NCBI GenBank assembly: GCA_963724535.1
Contig: CAVRVD010000001.1
Span: 62,001-126,000, forward strand
Length of the DNA stretch: 64,000 bases
Source: JADJPO01 sp963724535
GTDB lineage: Bacteria > Actinomycetota > Actinomycetes > Actinomycetales > Kineosporiaceae
Direction: 5' to 3'
Each line of letters starts with the position of its first letter. Position 1 is the first letter of the stretch. Below the pieces are notes generated by a model, which worked only from the letters and a program-made list of their open reading frames with translations, searched no databases and was not told where the DNA came from. This document shows, one piece after another, positions 55,670 through 63,434 of this stretch. A program made the translations under genes and the position numbers.

Positions 55670-56838
55670 GCGGGCGCCTGGCGGTCTGCGACCTCACCCA
55701 TCGCTACCCGGCCACCGGCCCACCGACCCTGGACCGGGTCTCGTTCACGGCACCGGACGGCGCCGTCACCTGTCTGCTCGGCCCGAGCGGCGTGGGCAAG
55801 TCGACCGTGCTCGGCTGCGTGGCCGGCTTCGTCCGCGCCGAGTCGGGTCGGGTGCTGCTGGACGGCGCCGCGCTGGACGACGTGCCGCCGCATCGCCGTC
55901 CGGTGACCCTGATGATGCAGTCGGCACAGTTGTTCGACCATCTCGGCGTGGCCGACAACGTGGCGTTCGGGCTGCGGGTGCGCAGGGTCGGCGCCGCGCT
56001 CCGGCGTCGCCGCGCCGCCGAGCTGCTGGAGCTGGTCGGGCTGGCCGGCTTCGGCGCGCGCCGGCCGCAGGAGCTGTCCGGGGGCCAGCAGCAGCGGGTG
56101 GCGCTGGCCCGGGCGCTGGCCACCGAGCCGGCGGTGCTGCTGGCCGACGAGCCGCTGTCCAGCCTCGACCCGCCTGTGCGTCGGGCGCTGCAGGACACCC
56201 TGCGCGCGGTGCAGCGCGAACTCGGGCTGACCGTGCTGCTGGTCACCCACGACGTCGAGGAGGCGCTGGCGCTCGGCGACCGGCTGGTGGTGCTTCGCGC
56301 GGGCCGGGTAGCGGGCGACGGCCCGCCCGCGGATCTGCTGGCCCGCCCGGGCACAACGTCGGTGGCGGCGCTGCTGGGACTGACCAACCGGGTCACCGGC
56401 CACCTCGACGCCGCGGGCCGCCTGGTCACCGGGTTCGGTGTGTTCCCGGTCCTGGTCGACCAGCGCTCTGGTCGCGGGTCAGGTCACGGCTCGGGTCACG
56501 GGACGGACGCGGGGGCGTCGTCCCCCTCGACGTGGGTCATCCATCCCGGCCGGGTCCGGCTGGCCGGCCCGGCCGATGCCGACCCGGTGACCGGGGTCGT
56601 CCGCCGCCACCGGTTGCTGTCGGCTGGGACCGAGCTCACCGTCGAGGTGCCCGGGACCGACCTGCGGGTGCAGCTCGGTGAGGTCGGGAGGGCGCCGGCG
56701 GTCGGCGAGCGGGTGCGGCTCACCCTGCCCGCCGAGCACCTGGTCGAGGTGCGCAACGACGATGGCCGGCACGACGGCCCGGACGCCGCGACGCGGTCGG
56801 CCGACCTGCCTCACCCGGGACGCGGTTCCCCCCGGTAG
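55666..56838 (+). CDS. ABC transporter ATP-binding protein with C-terminal extension (YnjD-like)
   Basis: A 390-residue ATPase with Walker A LLGPSGVGKSTVLGCVAG, signature ELSGGQQQRVALARALA, Walker B VLLADEPLSSLD, and switch VTHDVEEAL. After about residue 235 a TOBE-like domain continues (VIHPGRVRLAGPADADPVTG), with a low-complexity GSGHGSGHG linker. It powers the YnjB/C-like importer. Its 3' end overlaps the convergent VOC gene by 28 nt. Confidence 0.9.
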   Translation: MSGRLAVCDLTHRYPATGPPTLDRVSFTAPDGAVTCLLGPSGVGKSTVLGCVAGFVRAESGRVLLDGAALDDVPPHRRPVTLMMQSAQLFDHLGVADNVAFGLRVRRVGAALRRRRAAELLELVGLAGFGARRPQELSGGQQQRVALARALATEPAVLLADEPLSSLDPPVRRALQDTLRAVQRELGLTVLLVTHDVEEALALGDRLVVLRAGRVAGDGPPADLLARPGTTSVAALLGLTNRVTGHLDAAGRLVTGFGVFPVLVDQRSGRGSGHGSGHGTDAGASSPSTWVIHPGRVRLAGPADADPVTGVVRRHRLLSAGTELTVEVPGTDLRVQLGEVGRAPAVGERVRLTLPAEHLVEVRNDDGRHDGPDAATRSADLPHPGRGSPR

Positions 56839-57251
56839 GTCCCGAACTGCCACAGGTTCCCGTCGACGTCGGCGAAGGCCACGTCGTGGGAGCCGTAGTC
56901 GGTCTCGTGGGGCTCGGTGTGCACCCTCGCCCCGGCGGCGAGCGCCCGCTGATACAGCGCATCGACGTCCGCCGCGCTGGCGCAGACGACGTAGACGCCG
57001 GCAGAACCGGGTTCGCGGGCCCATGGGTCATCGTCCCCGCCGCGGACCGAGCCGAGCATCACCCCGCCCCCAGCGGGCCAGGCGAGCTGGGCGTGCTCGA
57101 CCCTCTCGCCGTCGCCGTGCCGGACCACCTCGACGAACCCGAACGCCTCGACCAGGAAGTCCAGCAGGCGCGGCGCGTCGTGGCTGCGCAACGTGGGCCA
57201 CACGGTGGGCGGCGGTGGGTTCGGGCTCTGCTGCGGTGTCGTCGCGGTCAT
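56811..57251 (-). CDS. VOC (glyoxalase/bleomycin-resistance) family protein
   Basis: A 146-residue protein with one VOC domain pair. It has WPTLRSHDAPRLLDFLVEAF and GFVEVVRHGDGE at the start, GVYVVCASAADVDALYQRAL in the middle, and HDVAFADVDGNLWQFGTYRG at the end. The SRGGxxD-type metal set is only partly clear, so binding or glyoxalase function is open. Single-gene unit with CAGGCT 6 nt before ATG. Convergent with the ABC operon and upstream of sucrose phosphorylase on the opposite side (25 nt). Confidence 0.85.
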   Translation of the reverse strand: MTATTPQQSPNPPPPTVWPTLRSHDAPRLLDFLVEAFGFVEVVRHGDGERVEHAQLAWPAGGGVMLGSVRGGDDDPWAREPGSAGVYVVCASAADVDALYQRALAAGARVHTEPHETDYGSHDVAFADVDGNLWQFGTYRGEPRPG

Positions 57252-57275
57252 GGGTCCAGCCTGCCGCCCCCTGCG

Positions 57276-58772
57276 CTACCGCTCCAGCGATGTCAGGTCG
57301 TCGACGCCGGACGCGGCACGGATGCGGCCGTCCGGGGTCGTCCACTCCAGCCGGAAGCTGCCCTTTGCGGTGTCTGCCTCGAGCAGCACATGCTGGGCTT
57401 CGCCGTCCCAGCGCATCCACAGCCCTCCGGCGCCCTCCCCCGGTCCACAGGCGAAGGACCCGCCGAAGGCCGGGTGATCGTTGCGCAGCCGGATCAGCGC
57501 GCACAGCGCCGCGACGACCGGGCGACGCATGGCCTCGTCCACCTCCTCCGCCGTGTAGTGGTGCCGGTTGACGTCCCGGCCGACATTGGTCCGCGCCAGC
57601 AGGTCCATGTCGTTCGTGCCGGCGAGCAGCCCGACGTAGTAGACCTGCGGCACCCCGGGGGCGAGGAACTGCACCATGCGGGCGAGCAGGTAGCGCGCGT
57701 CGTCCCGGCCGAGGGCGTCGTAGAACGTGCAGTTCACCTGGTAGACGTCCACGTTGCCGGCGCCGGCCCCCGTCGCCTGCCGGCTGGTGCCACCGCTCGC
57801 GGTGTGGACTGCCTCGACCAGGGCGTCGAGCTCGGACGGCGTGAGCAGGCCGGGCCGGTCCGGCGCGGTGGGGTCGGCTCCGACGTCGACCACCCCGATG
57901 CCGTCGTGGGTGTCCAGGACAGTGACACAGGTCTGCGGCCGGAGGTCGAGCCAGCGTCTCAGGGGAGCGGCGTCGCCCGCGTGCAACGCGTGCAGGACGA
58001 GCGACGGCAGCGCGAAATCGTAGACCCGGTCGACCTCGCGGACGATCTCGATCTGCCGCCGGTAGTACGAGTGCACCTCCACGAGCACTTCCAGACCGAC
58101 GGCCCTCAGCTGTTGGGACAGCTCCTCGATGAAGGTGAACGTCTCCGGCGTCATGAACGACGACGTCCCCGGCGTCTTCACGGCGTAGCCGACGGCGTCC
58201 ACCCGCACCATGGACACGCCGTGCTGGGCGAGCAGGCCGATCACCTCGGTGAGGTAGGCCCGGGTCCGGGGATGGCGCACGTCCAGGTCGATCTGCTTGC
58301 TGGTGAACGTCGTCCAGACCAGCCGTGCATGGCCGCCGAGGCGCATCGTGGTGAACGGCAGGCCCGGCCGGGGACGGTAGATCGACAGCAGGTCGGCCTC
58401 GCGTGCGCCGTCCGGGAAGACGCTTGCGAACGTGAGAAACATTCCCGCGTAGGGGGAATCGTCCCCGCGAGCGACGACGTCGCTGAACCAGGGGCTGTCC
58501 GCCGAGACGTGGTTGACGATCAGGTCCACCATCGTGTCCGTCGTCCGGGCGAGCTCGGCGACGTCGTCCCAGGTCCCGAGCCGGGAATCGACCTCACGGT
58601 GGTCGGCGGGGTCGAAACCCGCGTCGGCGTCGTCGTGGGGCCGGAAGAACGGGAGTACGTGGACGCCGCCGAACAGCCCGGCGAGCGGACCGGAGCCGAG
58701 CATCCGGGTCAGGCCGGCGATCGAGCCGGCGAGTCGGTCGGCATAGGTGATGAGCTGCACCTGGTTGTGCAC
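57276..58772 (-). CDS. Sucrose phosphorylase (GH13 subfamily 18)
   Basis: A 498-residue enzyme of the sucrose phosphorylase group, which converts sucrose and phosphate to glucose-1-phosphate and fructose. QLITYADRLAGSIAGLTRML at the start and GPLAGLFGGVHVLPFF are diagnostic. With the start at GTG 58772, nucleophile D192 (MVRVDAVGY), acid/base E232 (VLVEVHSYY) and D290 (LDTHDGIG) fall at the same numbers as in the bifidobacterial enzyme, which supports the start. A GGAGGAG ribosome site precedes it. Related phosphorylases acting on sucrose-6-phosphate or glucosylglycerate remain possible. No transporter is adjacent. A LacI-type operator lies 22 nt upstream. Confidence 0.88.
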   Translation of the reverse strand: MHNQVQLITYADRLAGSIAGLTRMLGSGPLAGLFGGVHVLPFFRPHDDADAGFDPADHREVDSRLGTWDDVAELARTTDTMVDLIVNHVSADSPWFSDVVARGDDSPYAGMFLTFASVFPDGAREADLLSIYRPRPGLPFTTMRLGGHARLVWTTFTSKQIDLDVRHPRTRAYLTEVIGLLAQHGVSMVRVDAVGYAVKTPGTSSFMTPETFTFIEELSQQLRAVGLEVLVEVHSYYRRQIEIVREVDRVYDFALPSLVLHALHAGDAAPLRRWLDLRPQTCVTVLDTHDGIGVVDVGADPTAPDRPGLLTPSELDALVEAVHTASGGTSRQATGAGAGNVDVYQVNCTFYDALGRDDARYLLARMVQFLAPGVPQVYYVGLLAGTNDMDLLARTNVGRDVNRHHYTAEEVDEAMRRPVVAALCALIRLRNDHPAFGGSFACGPGEGAGGLWMRWDGEAQHVLLEADTAKGSFRLEWTTPDGRIRAASGVDDLTSLER

Positions 58773-58793
58773 CGGCGTCTCCTCCGCGGGAAT

Positions 58794-58805
58794 GCAACCG
58801 TTTGC
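58794..58805. promoter_or_regulatory. Putative LacI-type operator upstream of sucrose phosphorylase
   Basis: GCAACCGTTTGC is a 12-bp near-palindrome with a central CG, as in sites of LacI-family repressors. It sits 22 nt before the sucrose phosphorylase start, between the expected promoter and the gene. It differs from the operator at 25574, so another regulator is implied, encoded elsewhere. Confidence 0.5.
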
Positions 58806-59034
58806 GGCCGCCGGGACATCCTGCCACGGTCGCGGGCCGGGCCACCTGGTCACCGCGGCACCGGTCGGCGAGGCCGCGGATGGTGCCGCCGTTCCTGCAG
58901 GGCAGCCATCGCCGCCTCAGTCGTGCCACCGCTGTCGGCCGTGCTGATGCCGATCCGGCTGCTCGAGCGGGTCCGTGAGCTGGTGAGCCTGCGCCGGGCC
59001 TGGACGGCGGATATCTGGGGTTCCTGGCACCGCT

Positions 59035-59099
59035 GGCACACTCGGCTGGCACGCCGGGCAGGCACACTCGGCTGGCACACTCGGCTGGCACACTCTGGC
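59035..59099. repeat. 13-bp tandem array ending 2 nt before the arginase start
   Basis: Five 13-bp units start at 59035, 59048, 59061, 59074 and 59087. Units 1, 3 and 4 are identical (GGCACACTCGGCT) and the others are variants. They occupy the promoter zone of the arginase gene. The remaining part of the 329-nt divergent gap (about 58806-59034) shows a plus-strand reading frame of 60 codons that runs into the arginase ATG, but nothing that can be supported as a gene. Confidence 0.85.
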
Positions 59100-59101
59100 G
59101 C

Positions 59102-60046
59102 ATGACCGACCCCAGCATCACCGTCAGCCTGATCGGCGTGCCCACCGACGTGGGCGCCGGAGCCCGAGGCGCCTCGATGGGTCCGGAGGCGATGCGCGTC
59201 GCCGGCCTCGTCGAGGCGCTCACCCGGCACGGGGTGAGCGTGCTGGACCGGGGCAACCTGTCCGGACCGCCGAACCCGTGGCTGCCCCCCGTCGACGGCT
59301 ACCGCCACATCGACGAGGTGGTCGCCTGGAACACCACCCTGCACGAGGCGATGTACGCCGCCCTGACCGACGGCACGTTGCCGATCATGCTCGGTGGCGA
59401 CCACTGTCTGTCGATCGGGTCGGTCAGCGCCGCGGCCCGGTACTGCCGCCAGACCCAACGGCAGCTGCGGGTGATCTGGCTGGACGCGCATGCCGACTTC
59501 AACACTGCTGCTCTCACCCCGAGCGGCAACATCCACGGGATGCCGGTCTCGACCCTGTGCGGGCTGGGTCACCCCCGGTTGGCCGCGATCGGCGGGCACA
59601 GCCCGGCGATCGAGCCGTCCTGCGTGCGCCAGATCGGCATCCGCAGCGTGGACGACGGCGAGAAGAACCTGGTGCACCTCCAGGAGCTCCCGGTGTTCGA
59701 CATGCGCTGGATCGACGAGAACGGAATGCGCGCCACGATGGAGGCGGCGCTGGACGGCCTCGACGACAACACCCACCTGCACGTCAGCTTCGACGTCGAC
59801 TTCCTCGACCCCGAGATCGCCCCCGGGGTCGGTACGACGGTGCGCGGCGGGCCGACCTACCGCGAGGCCCAGCTGTGCATGGAGATGATCGCCGACAGCG
59901 GCCGGCTGGGCTCGGTCGACGTCACCGAGCTGAACCCCGCGTTGGACCACCGCAACCTCACCGCCGAGGTGGCTGTGGACCTGGTGGAGTCGCTGTTCGG
60001 CAAGAGCACGCTGGTCCGCGCTCGCGCCGTCCCACACCTACTCTGA
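59102..60046 (+). CDS. rocF: Arginase (ureohydrolase family)
   Basis: A 314-residue manganese ureohydrolase. The metal ligands are in LGGDHCLSIGSVSAA, WLDAHADFNTAALTPSGN and SFDVDFLDPEIAPGVGT. IGVPTDVGAGARGASMGPEA at the start and the SGNIHGMPVSTL loop are typical of bacterial arginase, which hydrolyses arginine to ornithine and urea. ATG 59102 follows a 13-bp tandem array instead of a ribosome site. It converges on the MetE-like gene across a 30-bp repeat array. Agmatinase or guanidinobutyrase function is less likely. Confidence 0.9.
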   Translation: MTDPSITVSLIGVPTDVGAGARGASMGPEAMRVAGLVEALTRHGVSVLDRGNLSGPPNPWLPPVDGYRHIDEVVAWNTTLHEAMYAALTDGTLPIMLGGDHCLSIGSVSAAARYCRQTQRQLRVIWLDAHADFNTAALTPSGNIHGMPVSTLCGLGHPRLAAIGGHSPAIEPSCVRQIGIRSVDDGEKNLVHLQELPVFDMRWIDENGMRATMEAALDGLDDNTHLHVSFDVDFLDPEIAPGVGTTVRGGPTYREAQLCMEMIADSGRLGSVDVTELNPALDHRNLTAEVAVDLVESLFGKSTLVRARAVPHLL

Positions 60047-60052
60047 GCAAAC

Positions 60053-60142
60053 CCCTTGTGCGAAGTCACGCCCACACCTGCTGGGCGCAACGTGACGTCA
60101 CGCCCGTCTGGCGGGCGTTGTGTGACGTTGCACCCGCAAAAG
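60053..60142. repeat. Intergenic array of three 30-bp units (locus B)
   Basis: Three 30-bp units at 60053, 60083 and 60113 share the GGGCG-N-GTGACGT-N-CRCCC core with the array at 8234-8323. Each can form a GGGYG/CRCCC hairpin. Here it lies exactly between the convergent arginase and MetE-like stops, where it could act as a two-way terminator. Confidence 0.85.
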
Positions 60143-60157
60143 GGTGCGGGAGCCAGC

Positions 60158-61219
60158 TCAGCCGAGGACACGCTCGGTGAGCGCGGCGGCAGCGTCCGTG
60201 GCCCGGGTCAGCCGGGCCCGAGCGTCGTCCGGAGAACAGCCCGCCAGTCCGCAGGTCGGGGTGAGCACAACACCGTGCAGCAGCAGTCCGGCGGACAGTC
60301 CCAACTCGTGCCAGCGAGCCCGGACGGCGTCCGCCGCCTGCGCCGCCGACGGCACCGGACCCGACGTGGGCACCACCCCGGCCCACACCGCGAGCCCATG
60401 CTCGATCGGCCCGGCCAGCGCCTCCCACCCGGCCCGGCCGAGCAGCCCGACGTCGACCGACAGCCCGTCGACACCCGCGCGCACCAGAGCGGCCACCGGC
60501 ACGTCGGCGGCGCAGCAGTGCACGACCACCTCGCCCGCCCCCGCCCTGCGTGCTGCGTCGATGACGTCGGTGAGCCCCTGCACCGCAACGGGTTCGGCGA
60601 TCGCCCGGAGCCGGCCGAAGCCGCTCGAGGTGGGCAGCCGACCGGCCAGGACGGCGGGCAGCGACGGCTCGTCGACCTGGACGACGACCTGTGCCCGGGG
60701 CACCAGCCGCCGCACGTCAGCGACATGCCGGGCCAGGCCCTCTGCCTGCGAGGCGACAAGGTCGCGGCAGGCCCCGGCGTCGACCACGGCACGCTCCAGC
60801 CGGGGCAGCAGCAGTGCGGCGGCCAACGTCCAGGGCCCGGCCACCTGCACCTTGAGCCGGCCGGTGTACCCGTCGGCCACCTCTGCGAGCGCGTCGAGAT
60901 CCCTGCGCAGGTAGCCCTGCGCCCGGCTCAGGTCCCGACCCGGCCGGTCCACCAGGCGCCATCCGGAGGGCTGCAGGTCCACCGGCAGATCGACCAGGAA
61001 CGCCGCGCCACGTCCGAGCAGGTCGGCCCCCGGACCTCGGCCCGGCAGCTCGACCAGGTGCGGGACATGCGGCGGACCCAGCTCGCCGAGGACGACGCGG
61101 GCCGCCTCGATCGGCTCCTGACCCGGCCAGCTGCCCACTCCGCTGGCCAGGACCTGCGGCGGGGCCGCCACCACGTCGGCGGCACCTGCCGCCCCAGCCT
61201 GCGACGTCGCCTCACTCAT
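60158..61219 (-). CDS. MetE C-terminal-like (cobalamin-independent methionine synthase fold) protein
   Basis: A 353-residue TIM-barrel protein resembling the catalytic C-terminal half of MetE. It opens GVGSWPGQEPIEAARVVLGE. PRAQVVVQVDEPSLPAVLAG contains the usual VQVDEP strand. Zinc ligands are suggested by VVVHCCAADVPVAAL and LTPTCGLAGC. It lacks the MetE N-terminal domain, so it may be a core methionine synthase or another methyltransferase. It is a conserved neighbour of mnmA and ligA in actinobacteria. ATG 61219 has TAGGTT 7 nt upstream. Confidence 0.82.
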   Translation of the reverse strand: MSEATSQAGAAGAADVVAAPPQVLASGVGSWPGQEPIEAARVVLGELGPPHVPHLVELPGRGPGADLLGRGAAFLVDLPVDLQPSGWRLVDRPGRDLSRAQGYLRRDLDALAEVADGYTGRLKVQVAGPWTLAAALLLPRLERAVVDAGACRDLVASQAEGLARHVADVRRLVPRAQVVVQVDEPSLPAVLAGRLPTSSGFGRLRAIAEPVAVQGLTDVIDAARRAGAGEVVVHCCAADVPVAALVRAGVDGLSVDVGLLGRAGWEALAGPIEHGLAVWAGVVPTSGPVPSAAQAADAVRARWHELGLSAGLLLHGVVLTPTCGLAGCSPDDARARLTRATDAAAALTERVLG

Positions 61220-61226
61220 GGGCCCC

Positions 61227-61232
61227 AACCTA
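61227..61232 (-). promoter_or_regulatory. -10 box of the MetE-like gene
   Basis: TAGGTT lies 7 nt before ATG 61219, the leaderless arrangement repeated through this window. The divergent GNAT gene begins about 60 nt away. Confidence 0.5.
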
Positions 61233-61289
61233 CGGCCCGAAAAACCCGTCGACGCGCCACCGTGCGCATGCTTGGCTCACCCAGTGACC

Positions 61290-62375
61290 ATGTCGACCCC
61301 GGCGTCGACCCCACCGTCGACCCTGGCGCCGACCGGGACGCTGACCGACGCCCTCCCACCCGGTTGGTCGGTGCGACCGCTCGAACCGCCCCGCGACGAC
61401 GACGCCGTGCTGGCCCTGGTCGAGGCCTACGAGAGTAGCGTCCGGGAGCACCGGATCGAACCGGCCCACGAGGTCCTCGACCAGCTGCGTGCCCTGCCCG
61501 GCGGCGGTGCCCTCGACGTCCTGGTCGTCTGCGACGAGGCCGCCGAGGTCAGGGCCCTGCTGCCCTGGGAGGTCGACACCGCCGAGGCCGAACCGCCGTT
61601 GGTCTGGTTCGACGTCTACCTACACCCGACGGTCACCGGCCCGACCCGGTCGGCACTGGAGGCCGCCCTGCTGCGTTCGGCGCTGGCCCGGACCCGGTCC
61701 TGGGCTACCGCCGCCGGCCGGACCCGGGTGCGGGCGCAGACCGGCACGTACCGGCGCGACACCGGCCTGGTCGAGCGGATCCGACGGGTCGGCATGGCCC
61801 ACGAGCGCACCTTCTTCGGCATGGTCGTCGAGCTGCACGCCGGGTATGCCGATCCCGGGCCGGCACCCGACGGCGTCCGGGTACGGGCCGTCCCACCCGG
61901 GCAGGCCCGCACCGTGCACGACCTCATCGAGCAGACCTTCGCCGACCACTGGAGCCATCACCGCGAGGAGTTCGCGCAGTGGTGGCGCCGGCGCAGCACA
62001 CCACCGGCCTACGACCCCTGTCAGTGGTGGGTGGCCGAGGCCGGCGGGGCACCGGTCGGGGTCTGCCTGGGCGACGCCAGCCGGGCCGGACTCGGTGGCG
62101 GCTTCGTCCGCAACCTCGGGGTGGTCCGCGCAGCCCGCGGCACCGGCATCGCCAAACACCTTCTGCGGGTTGCGTTCGCCGAGCATCGACGGCGCGGCTG
62201 GTCCTGGACCTCGCTCGGCGTGGATGCCGACTCCCCCACTGGTGCCACCCACCTCTACCGCTCGGTCGGCATGCGCGAGGTGGACACCGTCGACGTCTAC
62301 CGCGTCGATCTCGAGGTCGATCCGTCCGCCAACCCGCAGATGGTCGCCGAACCCACCACCCGGGTGCCGTCGTAG
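61290..62375 (+). CDS. GNAT-family acetyltransferase, tandem domains
   Basis: A 361-residue protein with two GNAT-like folds. The C-terminal one is clear: WWVAEAGGAPVGVCLGDASR, then FVRNLGVVRAARGTGIAKHL with the acetyl-CoA pyrophosphate loop, and LGVDADSPTGATHLYRSVGM. The N-terminal copy is degenerate. The acceptor is unknown. The start is ATG 61290 or GTG 61284; neither has a ribosome site. The Thr/Pro-rich first ~30 residues look disordered. The 3' end overlaps the convergent mnmA gene by 79 nt. Confidence 0.82.
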   Translation: MSTPASTPPSTLAPTGTLTDALPPGWSVRPLEPPRDDDAVLALVEAYESSVREHRIEPAHEVLDQLRALPGGGALDVLVVCDEAAEVRALLPWEVDTAEAEPPLVWFDVYLHPTVTGPTRSALEAALLRSALARTRSWATAAGRTRVRAQTGTYRRDTGLVERIRRVGMAHERTFFGMVVELHAGYADPGPAPDGVRVRAVPPGQARTVHDLIEQTFADHWSHHREEFAQWWRRRSTPPAYDPCQWWVAEAGGAPVGVCLGDASRAGLGGGFVRNLGVVRAARGTGIAKHLLRVAFAEHRRRGWSWTSLGVDADSPTGATHLYRSVGMREVDTVDVYRVDLEVDPSANPQMVAEPTTRVPS

Positions 62376-63394
62376 AGCACCAGCGCCTGCCCCGAGGCGA
62401 CGGCGCGCACCGGCCGCTCCAGCGCGACGCGCACCCCGTCGTCCAGGGCGGTCACGGTGCAGCCCACCTCCTCGCCGTGCGCGCGCACCTGCACCCCGAG
62501 CCGCTCACCGAGGGACGGCGCGGACCCGACCCACGCCGCCCGTTCCCCCGCGATGTGGAGGACGTCGAGCGCCTCGCCCGGACCGACCACGACGGTGTTC
62601 GACGCCGGCTCGATCGACAGCACGTAGCGGCGCCGCCCGTCGGCGGCGGGCTCGGCCAGGGCCAGCCCGCGCCGCTGCCCCACCGTGAACGCGTGCGACC
62701 CGGCGTGCCGGCCGACCTCGACCCCGGCGCGGTCGACGATCGGGCCCGGACGGCGGCCCAACCGCCGCTGCAGGAAGCCGGCGGTGTCGCCGTCCGGGAT
62801 GAAGCAGATGTCGTGGGAGTCCGGCTTGGCCGCCACCCGCAGCCCGCGCCGGGCGGCCTCGGCGCGCACCTCGTCCTTGGTCGAGTCCCCCAGCGGGAAC
62901 AGGGCACCGGCCAGCTGGTCGCCGGTGAGCACGCCGAGCACGTAGGACTGGTCCTTGGCCGCGTCGACCGCCCGATGCAGCTCGGGCCCGGCCGGCCCCT
63001 CGACCCGCTGCGCGTAGTGCCCGGTGGTCACCGCGTCGAACCCGAGAGCCAGTGCTTTGTCCAGCAGCGCGGCGAACTTGATCCGCTCGTTGCAGCGCAG
63101 GCACGGGTTCGGGGTCTGCCCGGCGGCATAGGCGGCGACGAAGTCCTCGACGACGTCGGCCTCGAAGCGCTCGGCGAAGTCCCAGACATAGAACGGGATG
63201 TCCAGGGAGTCGGCGACCCGCCGGGCGTCCCCGGCATCCTCGAGGCTGCAGCAGCCGCGGGCCCCGGTGCGCTCGGTGGCAGGCCGCCGGGACAGCGCCA
63301 GGTGCACCCCGACCACCTCGTGGCCGGCCTCGTGCATCCGCGCGGCCGCGACTGCCGAGTCGACCCCGCCGCTCATCGCGGCCAGGACCCTCAT
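62297..63394 (-). CDS. mnmA: tRNA 2-thiouridine synthase
   Basis: A 365-residue enzyme placing sulfur on U34 of Lys, Glu and Gln tRNAs. It has the PP-loop VLAAMSGGVDSAVAAARM, catalytic cysteines in QTPNPCLRCNERIKF and KPDSHDICFIPDGD, TGHYAQ, and the C-terminal beta-barrel ending QALVLYDGTRVVGSATI. The sulfur donor is the cysteine desulfurase encoded 40 nt upstream. The last ~12 residues lie in the overlap with the GNAT gene. The ATG at 63394 fits the family. Confidence 0.95.
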   Translation of the reverse strand: MRVLAAMSGGVDSAVAAARMHEAGHEVVGVHLALSRRPATERTGARGCCSLEDAGDARRVADSLDIPFYVWDFAERFEADVVEDFVAAYAAGQTPNPCLRCNERIKFAALLDKALALGFDAVTTGHYAQRVEGPAGPELHRAVDAAKDQSYVLGVLTGDQLAGALFPLGDSTKDEVRAEAARRGLRVAAKPDSHDICFIPDGDTAGFLQRRLGRRPGPIVDRAGVEVGRHAGSHAFTVGQRRGLALAEPAADGRRRYVLSIEPASNTVVVGPGEALDVLHIAGERAAWVGSAPSLGERLGVQVRAHGEEVGCTVTALDDGVRVALERPVRAVASGQALVLYDGTRVVGSATICGLADGSTSRSTR

Positions 63395-63434
63395 CGGAGC
63401 CCGCTCACGCGCCGCACCCCCATCGGCACCGCCA

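Noticed and set aside
58924..59105. Small plus-strand reading frame of 60 codons ahead of arginase
   Set aside because: It runs through the 13-bp repeat array, has no ribosome site and overlaps the arginase start; the coding signal is probably accidental.
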